From: Rhizobium sp. P38BS-XIX
Lineage (GTDB): Bacteria > Pseudomonadota > Alphaproteobacteria > Rhizobiales > Rhizobiaceae
NCBI RefSeq assembly: GCF_012641435.1
Contig: NZ_JABAIJ010000005.1
Coordinates: 434,001 to 498,000 of the forward strand
Length of the DNA stretch: 64,000 bases
Direction of reading: 5' to 3'
A program made the translations under genes and the position numbers. Below are positions 16,944 to 25,209 of this stretch, one piece after another. How positions within the stretch are numbered: the stretch's first letter is position 1; each line of letters opens with the position of its first letter. Under the pieces are notes generated by a model that was given only the letters and a program-made list of their open reading frames with translations, searched no databases and was not told the origin of the DNA.

Positions 16944-18110
16944 ATGCCGATACTGGACAGCCTCAGCCCGCGCGCTCTCGCAGCGCCTGAAAGCGGGATC
17001 GTTGAAGTGGTGAATTATGCTCGCGGCCGCGAAGGTCTGCTACCGCTGTGGGTCGGCGAGGGCGATCTGCCGACACCGGATTTCATCAATCGCGCCGCCA
17101 TGGCCTCGCTCAACGCGGGCGAGACCTTTTACACCTGGCAGCGCGGTATTCCGGAACTGCGCCAGGCGCTCGCCGATTACTACGGCCGGCATTTCGGTAC
17201 GTCGCTGCCGATGGAGAATTTCTACGTCGTCGGTTCCGGCATGCAGGCAATCCAGCTTTCCGTGCAGGCGATCACCTCTCCCGGTGACGAGATGGTCTAT
17301 CTCTCTCCGGCTTGGCCGAACATCGCCGCCGCGCTCGAGATTGCGGGCGCTCGTTCCGTGCCCGTGCCGCTGCAGTTCGAGCACGGCAAATGGTCGCTCG
17401 ATTTGGGACGGCTGGAAGCCGCGATCACGCCGAAAACCAAAGGCCTCTTCATCAATACCCCGTCGAACCCGACGGGCTGGACCGCGACCCAGCAGGATCT
17501 GCGCGATATCCTCGCCTTGGCGCGCAAGCACGATCTCTGGATCATGGCCGACGAAATCTATGCGCTTTACTACTATGCGGGCGGCCGCGCGCCGAGCTTC
17601 CTCGACGTCAAGGACGCCGACGACAAGATCCTCTTCGTCAATTCCTTCTCGAAAAACTGGTCGATGACCGGCTGGCGTGTCGGCTGGATCGTTGCTCCGG
17701 CCGAACTCGGGCAGGTGATCGAAAATCTCGTTCAATATTCGACCTCCGGCGTCGCGCAATTCATGCAGAAGGGCGCAGTCGCAGCCTTGAACGAAGGCGA
17801 CGATTTCGTGCGCTCCAACATCGCCAAGGCCAAGCGCTCGCGCGATATCCTCTGCGACGCGCTGATCGCCACCAATCGCGTGCATACGCTGAAGCCGGAT
17901 GGCGCGCTTTATTCCTTCCTCAAGATCGACGGCGTCACCGACAGCCGCAGGGCGGCCATCGACATCGTCGACAAGACCGGCGTCGGCTTGGCGCCAGGAA
18001 CGGCCTTCGGGTTGGGCGGTGAGCTCTTCATGCGCGCCTGCTTCCTGCGCGATCCAGTGCAGGTGACAGATGCTGCCGAGCGACTGAGTCGATATATTCA
18101 GAGCTTGTGA
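16944..18110 (+). CDS. PLP-dependent class I/II aminotransferase
   Basis: The 388-residue fold-type I aminotransferase shows NTPSNPTGW (Asn175 region), DEIYALYYY (Asp203, Tyr206) and SFSKNWSMTGWRVGW, whose Lys237 would bind pyridoxal phosphate. An Arg near the C-terminus (MRACFLRDP) would bind the substrate carboxylate. The sequence is of the AspC/PatA-like subgroup, but substrate specificity is not clear. I chose ATG 16944 because GGAGAC lies 8 bases upstream; 15 extra residues from the earlier start look non-coding. It is a single gene with a strong terminator after it. Confidence 0.88.
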   Translation: MPILDSLSPRALAAPESGIVEVVNYARGREGLLPLWVGEGDLPTPDFINRAAMASLNAGETFYTWQRGIPELRQALADYYGRHFGTSLPMENFYVVGSGMQAIQLSVQAITSPGDEMVYLSPAWPNIAAALEIAGARSVPVPLQFEHGKWSLDLGRLEAAITPKTKGLFINTPSNPTGWTATQQDLRDILALARKHDLWIMADEIYALYYYAGGRAPSFLDVKDADDKILFVNSFSKNWSMTGWRVGWIVAPAELGQVIENLVQYSTSGVAQFMQKGAVAALNEGDDFVRSNIAKAKRSRDILCDALIATNRVHTLKPDGALYSFLKIDGVTDSRRAAIDIVDKTGVGLAPGTAFGLGGELFMRACFLRDPVQVTDAAERLSRYIQSL

Positions 18111-18121
18111 TATACAGAAAG

Positions 18122-18153
18122 GGGCGGTATTGATGCTTTGACCGCCCGTTTTT
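18122..18153 (+). terminator. Terminator of the aminotransferase gene
   Basis: GGGCGGT (18122-18128) and ACCGCCC (18141-18147) form a 7-bp stem followed by GTTTTT, 12 bases after the stop codon. Confidence 0.85.
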
Positions 18154-18310
18154 GGTCCGCGCGTTTCCTGGATCGATAAAATGCAACCAATCCAGGAAGT
18201 CTTGCCGTAACCATTCCTGCAATCTTTCTCGTTTCTCTCCCATTTTTAATCAATTTCGCAGCAGAGACAGCCTCATATGGCACTGACAAGACTTGGCGGG
18301 GACGCGAAGA

Positions 18311-19345
18311 ATGACGGTGTTGGTGACCGGCGGAGCCGGATATATCGGCAGCCACATGGTCTGGAGATTGCTTGACGCGGGCGAGGACGTCGTTGTTCTC
18401 GATTGCCTGTCGACGGGCTTTCGCTGGGCGGTGCCGCCAGCTGCCCGCTTTTATCTCGGCGATGTCGCTGACGAAGCGCTTCTGCGTCAGATTTTTGCCG
18501 AAAACGATATCGAGGCCATCATCCATTTCGCCGGCTCGGCCGTCGTGCCGATGTCCATTGAGGACCCGCTCGCTTACTACGAGAACAATACCGGCAAGAC
18601 CCGTATCTTGATGAGTGCCGCCGTCCGAGCCGGCATCCGTCATTTCGTCTTTTCCTCGACCGCCGCCGTCTATGGCCAGCAGCCGGCGGACAGGCTGGTT
18701 GCCGAAGATGCGCCGTTGCGGCCGGAATCGCCTTACGGCCAATCGAAGCTCATGTCGGAGCTTATGCTGCGCGACGCCGCTGCGGCTTACGATTTCAGCT
18801 ACGTGGCGCTGCGCTATTTTAACGTCGCCGGTGCGGATCCCGAGGGGCGCGCGGGTCAATCGACCGATGGGGCGACCCACCTCATCAAGGTGGCCTGCGA
18901 GGCTGCGCTCGGTCGCCGCCACCGGGTCAATGTCTACGGTACGGACTATGCAACGCACGACGGCACCGGTGTCCGTGACTACATCCATGTCAGCGATCTT
19001 GCAGAGGCACATCTGCTGGCGTTGAGGCATCTGCGCGGGGGCGGGTGTTCGCTGGTCGCCAATTGCGGTTATGGCATGGGCTATTCCGTGCTCGACGTGC
19101 TCAACATGGTCATGCGCGTACACGGCCGTACCTTCCCGATCCATGTCGCGCCGCGCCGGCCAGGCGATGCGGCAAGCGTGGTCGCCGACGCGACAGTTGC
19201 GCGTCGCGAACTGGGTTGGTCGCCGAAACACAACAGCCTCGAAACGATCGTGCGTTCGTCGCTGGACTGGGAGCTTCGTCTTGTGGAGCGAGGAGGGTTC
19301 GATCCCGCCGGGCTCAAGAAGATATGCGCCGCCCCAAGCATCTGA
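18311..19345 (+). CDS. galE: UDP-glucose 4-epimerase-like NAD-dependent epimerase (GalE/ExoB family)
   Basis: The 344-residue extended short-chain dehydrogenase has the NAD-binding GGAGYIGSHMVW at the N-terminus, FSSTAAVYG with the catalytic Ser/Thr (about 116-117), Tyr142-x-x-x-Lys146 (YGQSK), LRYFNVAGADPEGR, and the C-terminal DYIHVSDLAEAH and RRPGDAASVVAD motifs of UDP-galactose 4-epimerases. In rhizobia such enzymes (ExoB, GalE) supply UDP-galactose for exopolysaccharide and LPS. The motifs support epimerase strongly, the exact sugar less so, because rhizobia carry several paralogues. I chose ATG 18311 over TTG 18293. It converges with the LysR gene. Confidence 0.85.
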   Translation: MTVLVTGGAGYIGSHMVWRLLDAGEDVVVLDCLSTGFRWAVPPAARFYLGDVADEALLRQIFAENDIEAIIHFAGSAVVPMSIEDPLAYYENNTGKTRILMSAAVRAGIRHFVFSSTAAVYGQQPADRLVAEDAPLRPESPYGQSKLMSELMLRDAAAAYDFSYVALRYFNVAGADPEGRAGQSTDGATHLIKVACEAALGRRHRVNVYGTDYATHDGTGVRDYIHVSDLAEAHLLALRHLRGGGCSLVANCGYGMGYSVLDVLNMVMRVHGRTFPIHVAPRRPGDAASVVADATVARRELGWSPKHNSLETIVRSSLDWELRLVERGGFDPAGLKKICAAPSI

Positions 19346-19360
19346 CGGCCCGCATGAGCC

Positions 19361-20287
19361 TTAGCCGTCCTTATCGCACCATGGTCCTAGAAAAGCCGGC
19401 GCATTCTGCTGCACCGCTTCCGTCAGGAAGTCGATGACCGTGCGCACGCGCGGCGACTGACGAAGGTCACGGTGGCAAGTGATCCAGTAATGGCGTTTCA
19501 GATCGACCTCGTGTGGCAGCACCACCTGTAGATCCGGATGCTTGCCGGCGATGAAGAAGGGTAACACGCAGAGGCCGAGGCCATTCTTCGTCGCCGTCAG
19601 CTGGGCAAAGATGCTCGAACTCTGGAATTGCGGCTTGATGCGCGGGTGCACGTCGCCGAGATAATCCAGCCCCGGCGCGAAGATCATATCCTCGATATAG
19701 CCGATGAAGGCGAAGTCGGGCAGATCGTCGCGGCTTTCGATTGGCAGATGCCGGGCAAGATAATCGCGCGATCCATAGACCTGCAGATGGTAGTCGCTGA
19801 GCTTCTCGGTGAAGTAGGGACCGGCCTTCGGCGGGTCGAGCACCACGACGATGTCAGCCTCCTTGCGCGAAAGCGACATGATCTGCTGGATGGTGATCAG
19901 CTCCAGCGAAATGTTCGGATGCCGTGCGGTGAATTCGGGTAGCACGCCGGTGAAGAAGAAGTTGGAAAATCCCTCCGGCGCGCTGATGCGCACGACACCC
20001 CGTTGTGCCGCCGACCCTGCGGAAAGATCGGCGCGCAGGCGCTCGGTTTCCTGCTCCATGCGCTCGGCCGTGTCTATAAAGCGCTGGCCCATCGATGTCA
20101 GCATATAGCCGCGCGGATTGCGCTCGAACAGCTTGACTTTCAACGCGAATTCCAGCCGGTCGATGCGGCGCGAAACCGTGGCATGACTGGTGCGTAGCTG
20201 CCTTGCGGCGGTCGAAAGCTGCCCCGTTCGCGCAACGGCCAGAAAGAACTGCAGGTCATCCCAGGTGAAGTGCGGCGCGTTCTTCAT
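19361..20287 (-). CDS. LysR-family transcriptional regulator
   Basis: The 308-residue LysR protein has its N-terminal winged helix at residues 8-67 (ARTGQLSTAARQLRTSHATV, SRRIDRLEFALKVKLFERN) and a periplasmic-binding-protein-like effector domain after it. GGGAGAGG precedes ATG 20287. It is divergent from the ABC importer and catabolic genes, with a perfect inverted repeat 12 bases upstream of its own start, so autoregulation and control of that operon are the natural inference. The effector is unknown; an intermediate or substrate of the adjacent pathway would be typical. Confidence 0.9.
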   Translation of the reverse strand: MKNAPHFTWDDLQFFLAVARTGQLSTAARQLRTSHATVSRRIDRLEFALKVKLFERNPRGYMLTSMGQRFIDTAERMEQETERLRADLSAGSAAQRGVVRISAPEGFSNFFFTGVLPEFTARHPNISLELITIQQIMSLSRKEADIVVVLDPPKAGPYFTEKLSDYHLQVYGSRDYLARHLPIESRDDLPDFAFIGYIEDMIFAPGLDYLGDVHPRIKPQFQSSSIFAQLTATKNGLGLCVLPFFIAGKHPDLQVVLPHEVDLKRHYWITCHRDLRQSPRVRTVIDFLTEAVQQNAPAFLGPWCDKDG

Positions 20288-20299
20288 GCCTCTCCCTTC

Positions 20300-20317
20300 T
20301 GTTCAAAAATGAACAGA
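20300..20317. promoter_or_regulatory. Inverted repeat, candidate LysR operator
   Basis: CTGTTCAAAAATGAACAG is a perfect inverted repeat with 7-base arms (T-N11-A-type core). A second half-site TGAACAGA lies at 20419-20426, 35 bases before the importer's start codon, matching the recognition-site/activation-site layout common for LysR regulators. Confidence 0.6.
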
Positions 20318-20460
20318 CATTGTTTGGAATTAGTTGCAATCCCGACTTGCGTCAACGCGCGATTTCCGTGATCTTGGCCGCGGGAAAAGTCGTTTTGAGG
20401 AAAGCGACTGGCCAATTTTGAACAGATTCGTTTTTGCCGAAATCTCTGGGAGGAGAGGAT

Positions 20461-21669
20461 ATGCGAAAGAGTCTTATTGCATCCCTGGCATTTTTGCTTG
20501 CAACCAGCACGGCGGCTTTCGCGGCCGGCCCATCCGATGGTGTCGTCAAGATCGGCATCCTCAACGACCAGTCCGGCGTCTATGCGGACTTCGGCGGTAA
20601 ATCGTCCGTCGAGGCCGCCAAGATGGCCGCGGAGGATTTCGGCGGCAAAGTCTTGGGCGTACCGATCGAGATCGTCGATGCCGACCATCAGAACAAGCCC
20701 GACATCGCATCCAACATCGCCCGCCAATGGTATGATCAGGACAAGGTCGACGCGATCATGGAGCTGACGACCTCGTCGGTCGCGCTCGCCGTCCAGGCCG
20801 TTGCCAAGGAAAAGAAGAAGATCGACATCGTCACGGGTGCCGCGACGACCGATCTCACCGGCAAGCAATGCTCGCCCTATGGCTTCCACTGGGCCTATGA
20901 CACCCACGCTCTTGCCGTCGGCACCGGCGGCGCGCTCGTCAAGCAGGGCGGGGACACGTGGTTCTTCCTGACTGCCGACTACGCTTTCGGCTATTCCCTC
21001 GAGCAGCAGACCGGCGACTTCGTCAAGGCGAGCGGCGGCAAGATCCTGGGCTCCGTCCGCCATCCGTTGTCGACCAATGATTTCTCGTCCTTCCTGCTGC
21101 AGGCGCAGTCGTCCGGGGCCAAGGTCATCGGACTTGCCAATGCAGGCCTCGACACGTCCAACGCCATCAAGCAGGCCTCTGAATTCGGCATCACCCAGGG
21201 CGGTCAGCATTTGGCGGCGCTGCTCTTCACGCTCGCCGAAGTCCACGGTCTCGGCCTGCAGGCGGCGCAAGGCCTGACGCTGACGGAAGGCTATTACTGG
21301 AACCTCGACGACAAGAGCCGCGAGTTCGGCAAGCGCTTCTTTGCCCGTACCGGTAAGATGCCGAACATGATCCATGCCGGCACCTATTCCGCCGTGATGC
21401 AGTATCTGAAGGCGGTGCAGAAGGCTGGCACCGATGATACCGAGGCCGTCGCCAAGGAACTGCATGAAATGCCGGTCGACGATTTCTTCGGTCGCGGCGG
21501 CACCGTCGGCGCCAATGGCCGCATGATCCACGACATGTATCTTCTTCAGGTCAAGAAGCCGGAAGAGAGCAAGGAACCGTGGGATTACTACAATGTGCTG
21601 GCGACGATCCCGGGCAAGGAAGCCTATATCGACCCAGCCAAGAGCGGCTGCGACCTCGTCAAGCAATAG
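20461..21669 (+). CDS. ABC transporter substrate-binding protein, branched-chain amino acid (HAAT) type
   Basis: The 402-residue protein has a signal peptide (MRKSLIASLAFLLATSTAAFA) and a type I periplasmic binding fold starting VVKIGILNDQSGVYADFGGK, the hallmark of LivJ/LivK-like receptors, followed by LKAVQKAGTDDTEAV near the C-terminus. It delivers a small amphipathic ligand to the membrane complex encoded just downstream. HAAT receptors bind amino acids, amides, urea and also aromatic or aliphatic acids, so the ligand is open; the catabolic neighbours hint at a branched compound leading to 3-hydroxyisobutyrate. ATG 20461 follows GGGAGGAGAGG. It is the first gene of a five-gene importer. 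Confidence 0.9.
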   Translation: MRKSLIASLAFLLATSTAAFAAGPSDGVVKIGILNDQSGVYADFGGKSSVEAAKMAAEDFGGKVLGVPIEIVDADHQNKPDIASNIARQWYDQDKVDAIMELTTSSVALAVQAVAKEKKKIDIVTGAATTDLTGKQCSPYGFHWAYDTHALAVGTGGALVKQGGDTWFFLTADYAFGYSLEQQTGDFVKASGGKILGSVRHPLSTNDFSSFLLQAQSSGAKVIGLANAGLDTSNAIKQASEFGITQGGQHLAALLFTLAEVHGLGLQAAQGLTLTEGYYWNLDDKSREFGKRFFARTGKMPNMIHAGTYSAVMQYLKAVQKAGTDDTEAVAKELHEMPVDDFFGRGGTVGANGRMIHDMYLLQVKKPEESKEPWDYYNVLATIPGKEAYIDPAKSGCDLVKQ

Positions 21670-21684
21670 GGCGCGGATCAGCCC

Positions 21685-22467
21685 ATGACGATGTCAGCGA
21701 CACATCTGCAGGAAGAACCCCGGGTGGTCTTGTCCGCCCGGGGACTGCGCCGCGACTTCGGCGGCTTCACGGCCGTCAAGAATGTCGATCTCGATGTGCA
21801 GCATGCGCGTGTCCATGCATTGATCGGCCCGAACGGCGCCGGCAAGACGACGGTGTTCAATCTGCTCACCAAGTTCATGCAGCCGACGCACGGCACGATT
21901 ACGCTGCTCGGCACCGATATTACGAAGACAAGACCCGACAAGGTTGCGCGCATGGGTCTCGTGCGTTCCTTCCAGATTTCGGCCGTCTTCCCGCATCTGA
22001 CGGTACTGGACAATGTCCGCGTCGCCCTGCAGCGGCCAAACAATCTCGAGCACCAATTCTGGCGGCCGCTGTCGGCCCTCGACAGTCTCAATGCGCGCGC
22101 TGAACAGCTCATTGCCTCTGTCGGCCTCTCGAAGGAGCGTGATGCCATCGCTGCCGATCTTTCCTATGGCCGCAAGCGCGTGCTGGAGATCGCGACCACG
22201 CTGGCGCTCGATCCGAAGGTGCTGCTGCTCGACGAACCGATGGCCGGCATGGGTCTTGAGGACGTAAACACAGTTTCCGCGATCATTCGCGACGTCGCGC
22301 GCGACAGGGCCGTGCTGATGGTGGAGCACAATCTCTCGGTGGTTGCCGATATCTGCCATCATGTCACAGTGCTGCAGCGTGGCGAGATCCTCGCTCAGGG
22401 CGACTATGCCGCGGTCAGCCGCGATCCGCGCGTCCGCGAAGCCTATATGGGCACGGAGGAGGCTTGA
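21685..22467 (+). CDS. livG: ABC transporter ATP-binding protein, LivG type
   Basis: The 260-residue ATPase has Walker A GPNGAGKTT (about residue 50), the LivG-specific long insert between Walker A and the signature, a signature LSYGRKRVLEIA, Walker B VLLLDEPMAGM and the switch His in MVEHNLSVV. The order receptor-LivG-LivF-LivH-LivM is common for HAAT systems. The start is ATG 21685, 15 bases after the receptor gene; ATG 21691 is an alternative. The stop overlaps the region just ahead of the next gene. I use the livG symbol for the subunit type, not for proven leucine transport. Confidence 0.88.
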   Translation: MTMSATHLQEEPRVVLSARGLRRDFGGFTAVKNVDLDVQHARVHALIGPNGAGKTTVFNLLTKFMQPTHGTITLLGTDITKTRPDKVARMGLVRSFQISAVFPHLTVLDNVRVALQRPNNLEHQFWRPLSALDSLNARAEQLIASVGLSKERDAIAADLSYGRKRVLEIATTLALDPKVLLLDEPMAGMGLEDVNTVSAIIRDVARDRAVLMVEHNLSVVADICHHVTVLQRGEILAQGDYAAVSRDPRVREAYMGTEEA

Positions 22468-22469
22468 CG

Positions 22470-23171
22470 ATGGCGCCGCTTCTGGAAGTTCAGGGCCTCA
22501 ATGCCTGGTACGGCGAAAGCCATATCCTGCACGGCGTCGACATGCGCGTGGACGAGGGGGAGACCATCACCATCCTCGGCCGCAACGGCGTCGGCAAGAC
22601 GACGACATTGCGCACCATCGTCGGCATCGTCCGTGCCCGCAAGGGCAGGATCGCCTTCGCCGGCAAGGACATGATGCAGGTGCCGCTGCACAAGACGGCG
22701 CATCAGGGCATCGGCTTCGTGCCGGAGGAGCGCGGCATCTTCTCGACGCTCAGCGTCTATGAAAACCTGATGTTGCCGCCGGTCGTTGCCGCTGGCGGCA
22801 TGACGCTCGACGAGATTTTCGAGCTGTTTCCCAATCTGCATGAGCGGCGCAACAGTGTCGGCACGAGGTTGTCGGGCGGCGAGCAGCAGATGCTCGCCAT
22901 GGCCCGCATCCTGCGCACCGGCGTTCGTATGTTGCTGCTCGACGAACCCACTGAGGGCCTTGCGCCGGTCATCGTCCAGCGCATCGGTGAAGTCCTGCAG
23001 AAGCTCAAAGGTCGCGGCATGACCATCTTGCTCGTGGAGCAGAATTTCCGCTTCGCCAGCCGCATCGCCGATCGTTTCTATCTGATGGATCACGGCCAGA
23101 TGGTTTCCGAGTTTCCGGTCGGCGAGCTCACAGAGCGCATGGACATGCTGCACAAAGTGTTGGGGGTCTGA
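22470..23171 (+). CDS. livF: ABC transporter ATP-binding protein, LivF type
   Basis: The 233-residue ATPase is shorter than its LivG partner, as usual. Motifs are GRNGVGKTT (Walker A), FVPEERGIFSTLSV, LSGGEQQMLAMARIL (full signature), MLLLDEPTEGLAP (Walker B) and LVEQNF (switch). ATG 22470, with AGGAGG 8 bases upstream, is better supported than the overlapping TTG at 22464. It pairs with LivG to energise the importer. Like the rest of the operon it is separated by only a few bases from its neighbours. Confidence 0.9.
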   Translation: MAPLLEVQGLNAWYGESHILHGVDMRVDEGETITILGRNGVGKTTTLRTIVGIVRARKGRIAFAGKDMMQVPLHKTAHQGIGFVPEERGIFSTLSVYENLMLPPVVAAGGMTLDEIFELFPNLHERRNSVGTRLSGGEQQMLAMARILRTGVRMLLLDEPTEGLAPVIVQRIGEVLQKLKGRGMTILLVEQNFRFASRIADRFYLMDHGQMVSEFPVGELTERMDMLHKVLGV

Positions 23172-23174
23172 GCC

Positions 23175-24062
23175 ATGACGATGATATTCGGCATCCCCAT
23201 CCAGGCGCTTCTCGGACAATTGCTGATCGGTCTCATCAACGGTTCCTTCTATGCGCTGCTGAGCCTCGGCCTCGCGATCATTTTCGGCATGCTGCGCGTC
23301 ATCAATTTCGCCCATGGCGCGCTCTACATGCTCGGCGCCTTCACCGCCTATCTGCTGCTTGCCTATGCCGGCATCGGCTATTGGCCGGCTCTCGTTGTCG
23401 CGCCGCTGATCGTCGGCCTGTTCGGGGCGGTGGTCGAGCGGCTCTGCCTGCGCCAGCTTTATAAGATCGACCCGCTTTACGGATTGCTTTTCACTTTCGG
23501 CATGGCGCTGACCATCGAGGGAACGTTCCGTTATCTCTATGGCTCTTCCGGCCAACCCTATGCCGTTCCGACGGAATTGGCGGGCGCGAGAAATATCGGC
23601 TTCATGTTCTTGCCCGTCTATCGCGGCTGGGTGGTCATTGCCTCGCTGATCGTCTGCATCGGCACCTGGCTTCTGATCGAGAAGACCAAGCTCGGTGCCT
23701 ATCTGCGCGCGGCGACCGAGAATTCGACGCTCGTGCAGGTTTTTGGCGTCAACGTGCCGGTGCTGTTGACCCTGACCTACGGTTTCGGCGTCGCGCTTGC
23801 CGCCTTTGCCGGGGTACTGGCCGCACCCATCTATCAGGTATCGCCGCTGATGGGCTCGAACATGATCATCATCGTCTTCGCGGTGGTGGTCGTCGGTGGC
23901 ATGGGCTCCATCATGGGGGCGATCGTGACGGGCTATATGCTCGGGATTGCCGAGGGCCTCACCAAGGTCTTCTATCCGGAAGCTTCCAACATCGTCATCT
24001 TCGTCATCATGGCGATCGTGCTGCTCCTCAGGCCCGCGGGCCTCTTCGGTCGGGAGGCGTGA
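23175..24062 (+). CDS. livH: ABC transporter permease, LivH type
   Basis: The 295-residue inner-membrane permease has about eight hydrophobic segments. It contains the LivH opening LLIGLINGSFYALLSLGLAI and FGMLRVINFAHGALYMLGAF near the N-terminus, and the EAA-like VVGGMGSIMGAIVTGYMLG loop near the C-terminus that contacts the ATPases. It starts 4 bases after livF, and its stop is immediately followed by livM. The family is clear; the substrate is not. Confidence 0.9.
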   Translation: MTMIFGIPIQALLGQLLIGLINGSFYALLSLGLAIIFGMLRVINFAHGALYMLGAFTAYLLLAYAGIGYWPALVVAPLIVGLFGAVVERLCLRQLYKIDPLYGLLFTFGMALTIEGTFRYLYGSSGQPYAVPTELAGARNIGFMFLPVYRGWVVIASLIVCIGTWLLIEKTKLGAYLRAATENSTLVQVFGVNVPVLLTLTYGFGVALAAFAGVLAAPIYQVSPLMGSNMIIIVFAVVVVGGMGSIMGAIVTGYMLGIAEGLTKVFYPEASNIVIFVIMAIVLLLRPAGLFGREA

Positions 24063-24063
24063 T

Positions 24064-25047
24064 ATGGCTGGATTAATCGGCTTGGGCTCCAAGGAGCGTC
24101 CGAAACTTTCGGTGCAGAAGCTGTTGCTGGTTCTTGGCCTCGTCGGCTTGATCTGGGCGCCGTTCTTCATCTATCCGATCTTCGTGATGAAGGTGCTCTG
24201 CTTCGCGCTGTTCGCCTGCGCCTTCAATCTGTTGCTCGGCTATGCCGGCCTGCTCTCTTTCGGCCACGCCACGTTTTTCGGCGGTGCCGCCTATTTCACG
24301 GCCCATGCGGTGAAGGAGTGGGGATTGCCGCCCGAGCTCGGCATCCTGATTGGCGTTGCCGGCGCATCGCTGCTCGGGCTTGTCATGGGCTTCGTCGCGA
24401 TCCGTCGCCAGGGCATCTATTTCGCCATGATCACGCTGGCGCTGTCCTATATGTTTTATTTCTTCTGCCTGCAGGCGGAATTCACTCATGGCGAAGACGG
24501 TATCCAATCGGTGCCGCGCGGCTACCTCTTCGGCGTCCTCGACCTCAACAACTCCTTCAACATGTACTACTTCGTCCTCGCCGTCTTCCTGATCGGCGTG
24601 CTGATCATCTGGCGTTTCATCAATTCGCCTTTCGGTATGATCCTGAAATCGATCCGTGAGAACGAGCAACGGGCGATTTCGCTCGGCTATTCCGTCGCGC
24701 GCTACAAGCTTGGCGCCTTTGTCATGTCGGCGGCGTTGGCCGGGCTTGCAGGTTCCGTCAAGGCACTCGTCTTCCAGTTTGCGACATTGACCGATGTTGC
24801 CTGGCAGATGTCCGGCGAGGTCATTCTCATGACGCTGCTCGGCGGCATCGGCACGCTGATCGGCCCTCTTTTCGGTGCGGGGTTCGTGGCGACGCTGGAA
24901 AACTACCTCGCCACTTCGGAATTCCCGGTCACCATCATCACCGGCATCGTCTTCATGGTTTGCGTCTTGCTCTTCCGCCGCGGCGTCGTCGGCGAATTCT
25001 ATGCCTCGCGGCTCGGACGTAAACTGGGATTTGAGTATCGGCGCTAG
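24064..25047 (+). CDS. livM: ABC transporter permease, LivM type
   Basis: The 327-residue permease opens with a charged N-terminus (MAGLIGLGSKERPKL) then hydrophobic helices, including LLLGYAGLLSFGHATFFGGA, IRRQGIYFAMITLALSYMF and GGIGTLIGPLFGAGFVATLEN, all typical of LivM. Start ATG 24064 is 1 base after the livH stop; longer in-frame starts lie inside livH in a Ser/Arg-rich shadow frame. With LivH it forms the transmembrane heterodimer. It is the last importer gene and is followed by a palindromic repeat. Confidence 0.9.
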   Translation: MAGLIGLGSKERPKLSVQKLLLVLGLVGLIWAPFFIYPIFVMKVLCFALFACAFNLLLGYAGLLSFGHATFFGGAAYFTAHAVKEWGLPPELGILIGVAGASLLGLVMGFVAIRRQGIYFAMITLALSYMFYFFCLQAEFTHGEDGIQSVPRGYLFGVLDLNNSFNMYYFVLAVFLIGVLIIWRFINSPFGMILKSIRENEQRAISLGYSVARYKLGAFVMSAALAGLAGSVKALVFQFATLTDVAWQMSGEVILMTLLGGIGTLIGPLFGAGFVATLENYLATSEFPVTIITGIVFMVCVLLFRRGVVGEFYASRLGRKLGFEYRR

Positions 25048-25056
25048 CGATTTGAT

Positions 25057-25194
25057 TTTCCTTCTCCCCGTAAGCGGGGAGAAGGTGCCCGAAGGGCGGA
25101 TGAGGGGCTATTACGGACTTCCAGCGAATGCTGAATTTGCCGGGCCTTCCTGCCCCTCACCCTAACCCTCTCCCCGCAGGCGGGGCGAGGGGAC
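25057..25194. repeat. RIME-like palindromic intergenic element
   Basis: Between livM and the GMC gene lie two stem-loops. CCTTCTCCCCG (25060-25070) pairs with CGGGGAGAAGG (25075-25085) around TAAG; then CCTCTCCCCG (25167-25176) pairs with CGGGGCGAGG (25181-25190) around CAGG, with one mismatch. GCCCGAAGGGC and GGATGAGGGGC lie between. This is the layout of the rhizobial intergenic mosaic elements dispersed in these genomes. It may reduce read-through from the importer into the catabolic genes. Confidence 0.75.
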
Positions 25195-25209
25195 GACAGA
25201 GTCTCTTGA

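Noticed and set aside
22464..22470. TTG start for livF overlapping the livG stop
   Set aside because: ATG at 22470 has AGGAGG at a suitable distance; the TTG would add only two residues.
22443..24170. 575-codon minus-strand frame opposite livF-livH-livM
   Set aside because: Antisense shadow of three clearly recognised importer genes; His/Asp/Glu-rich low-complexity product.
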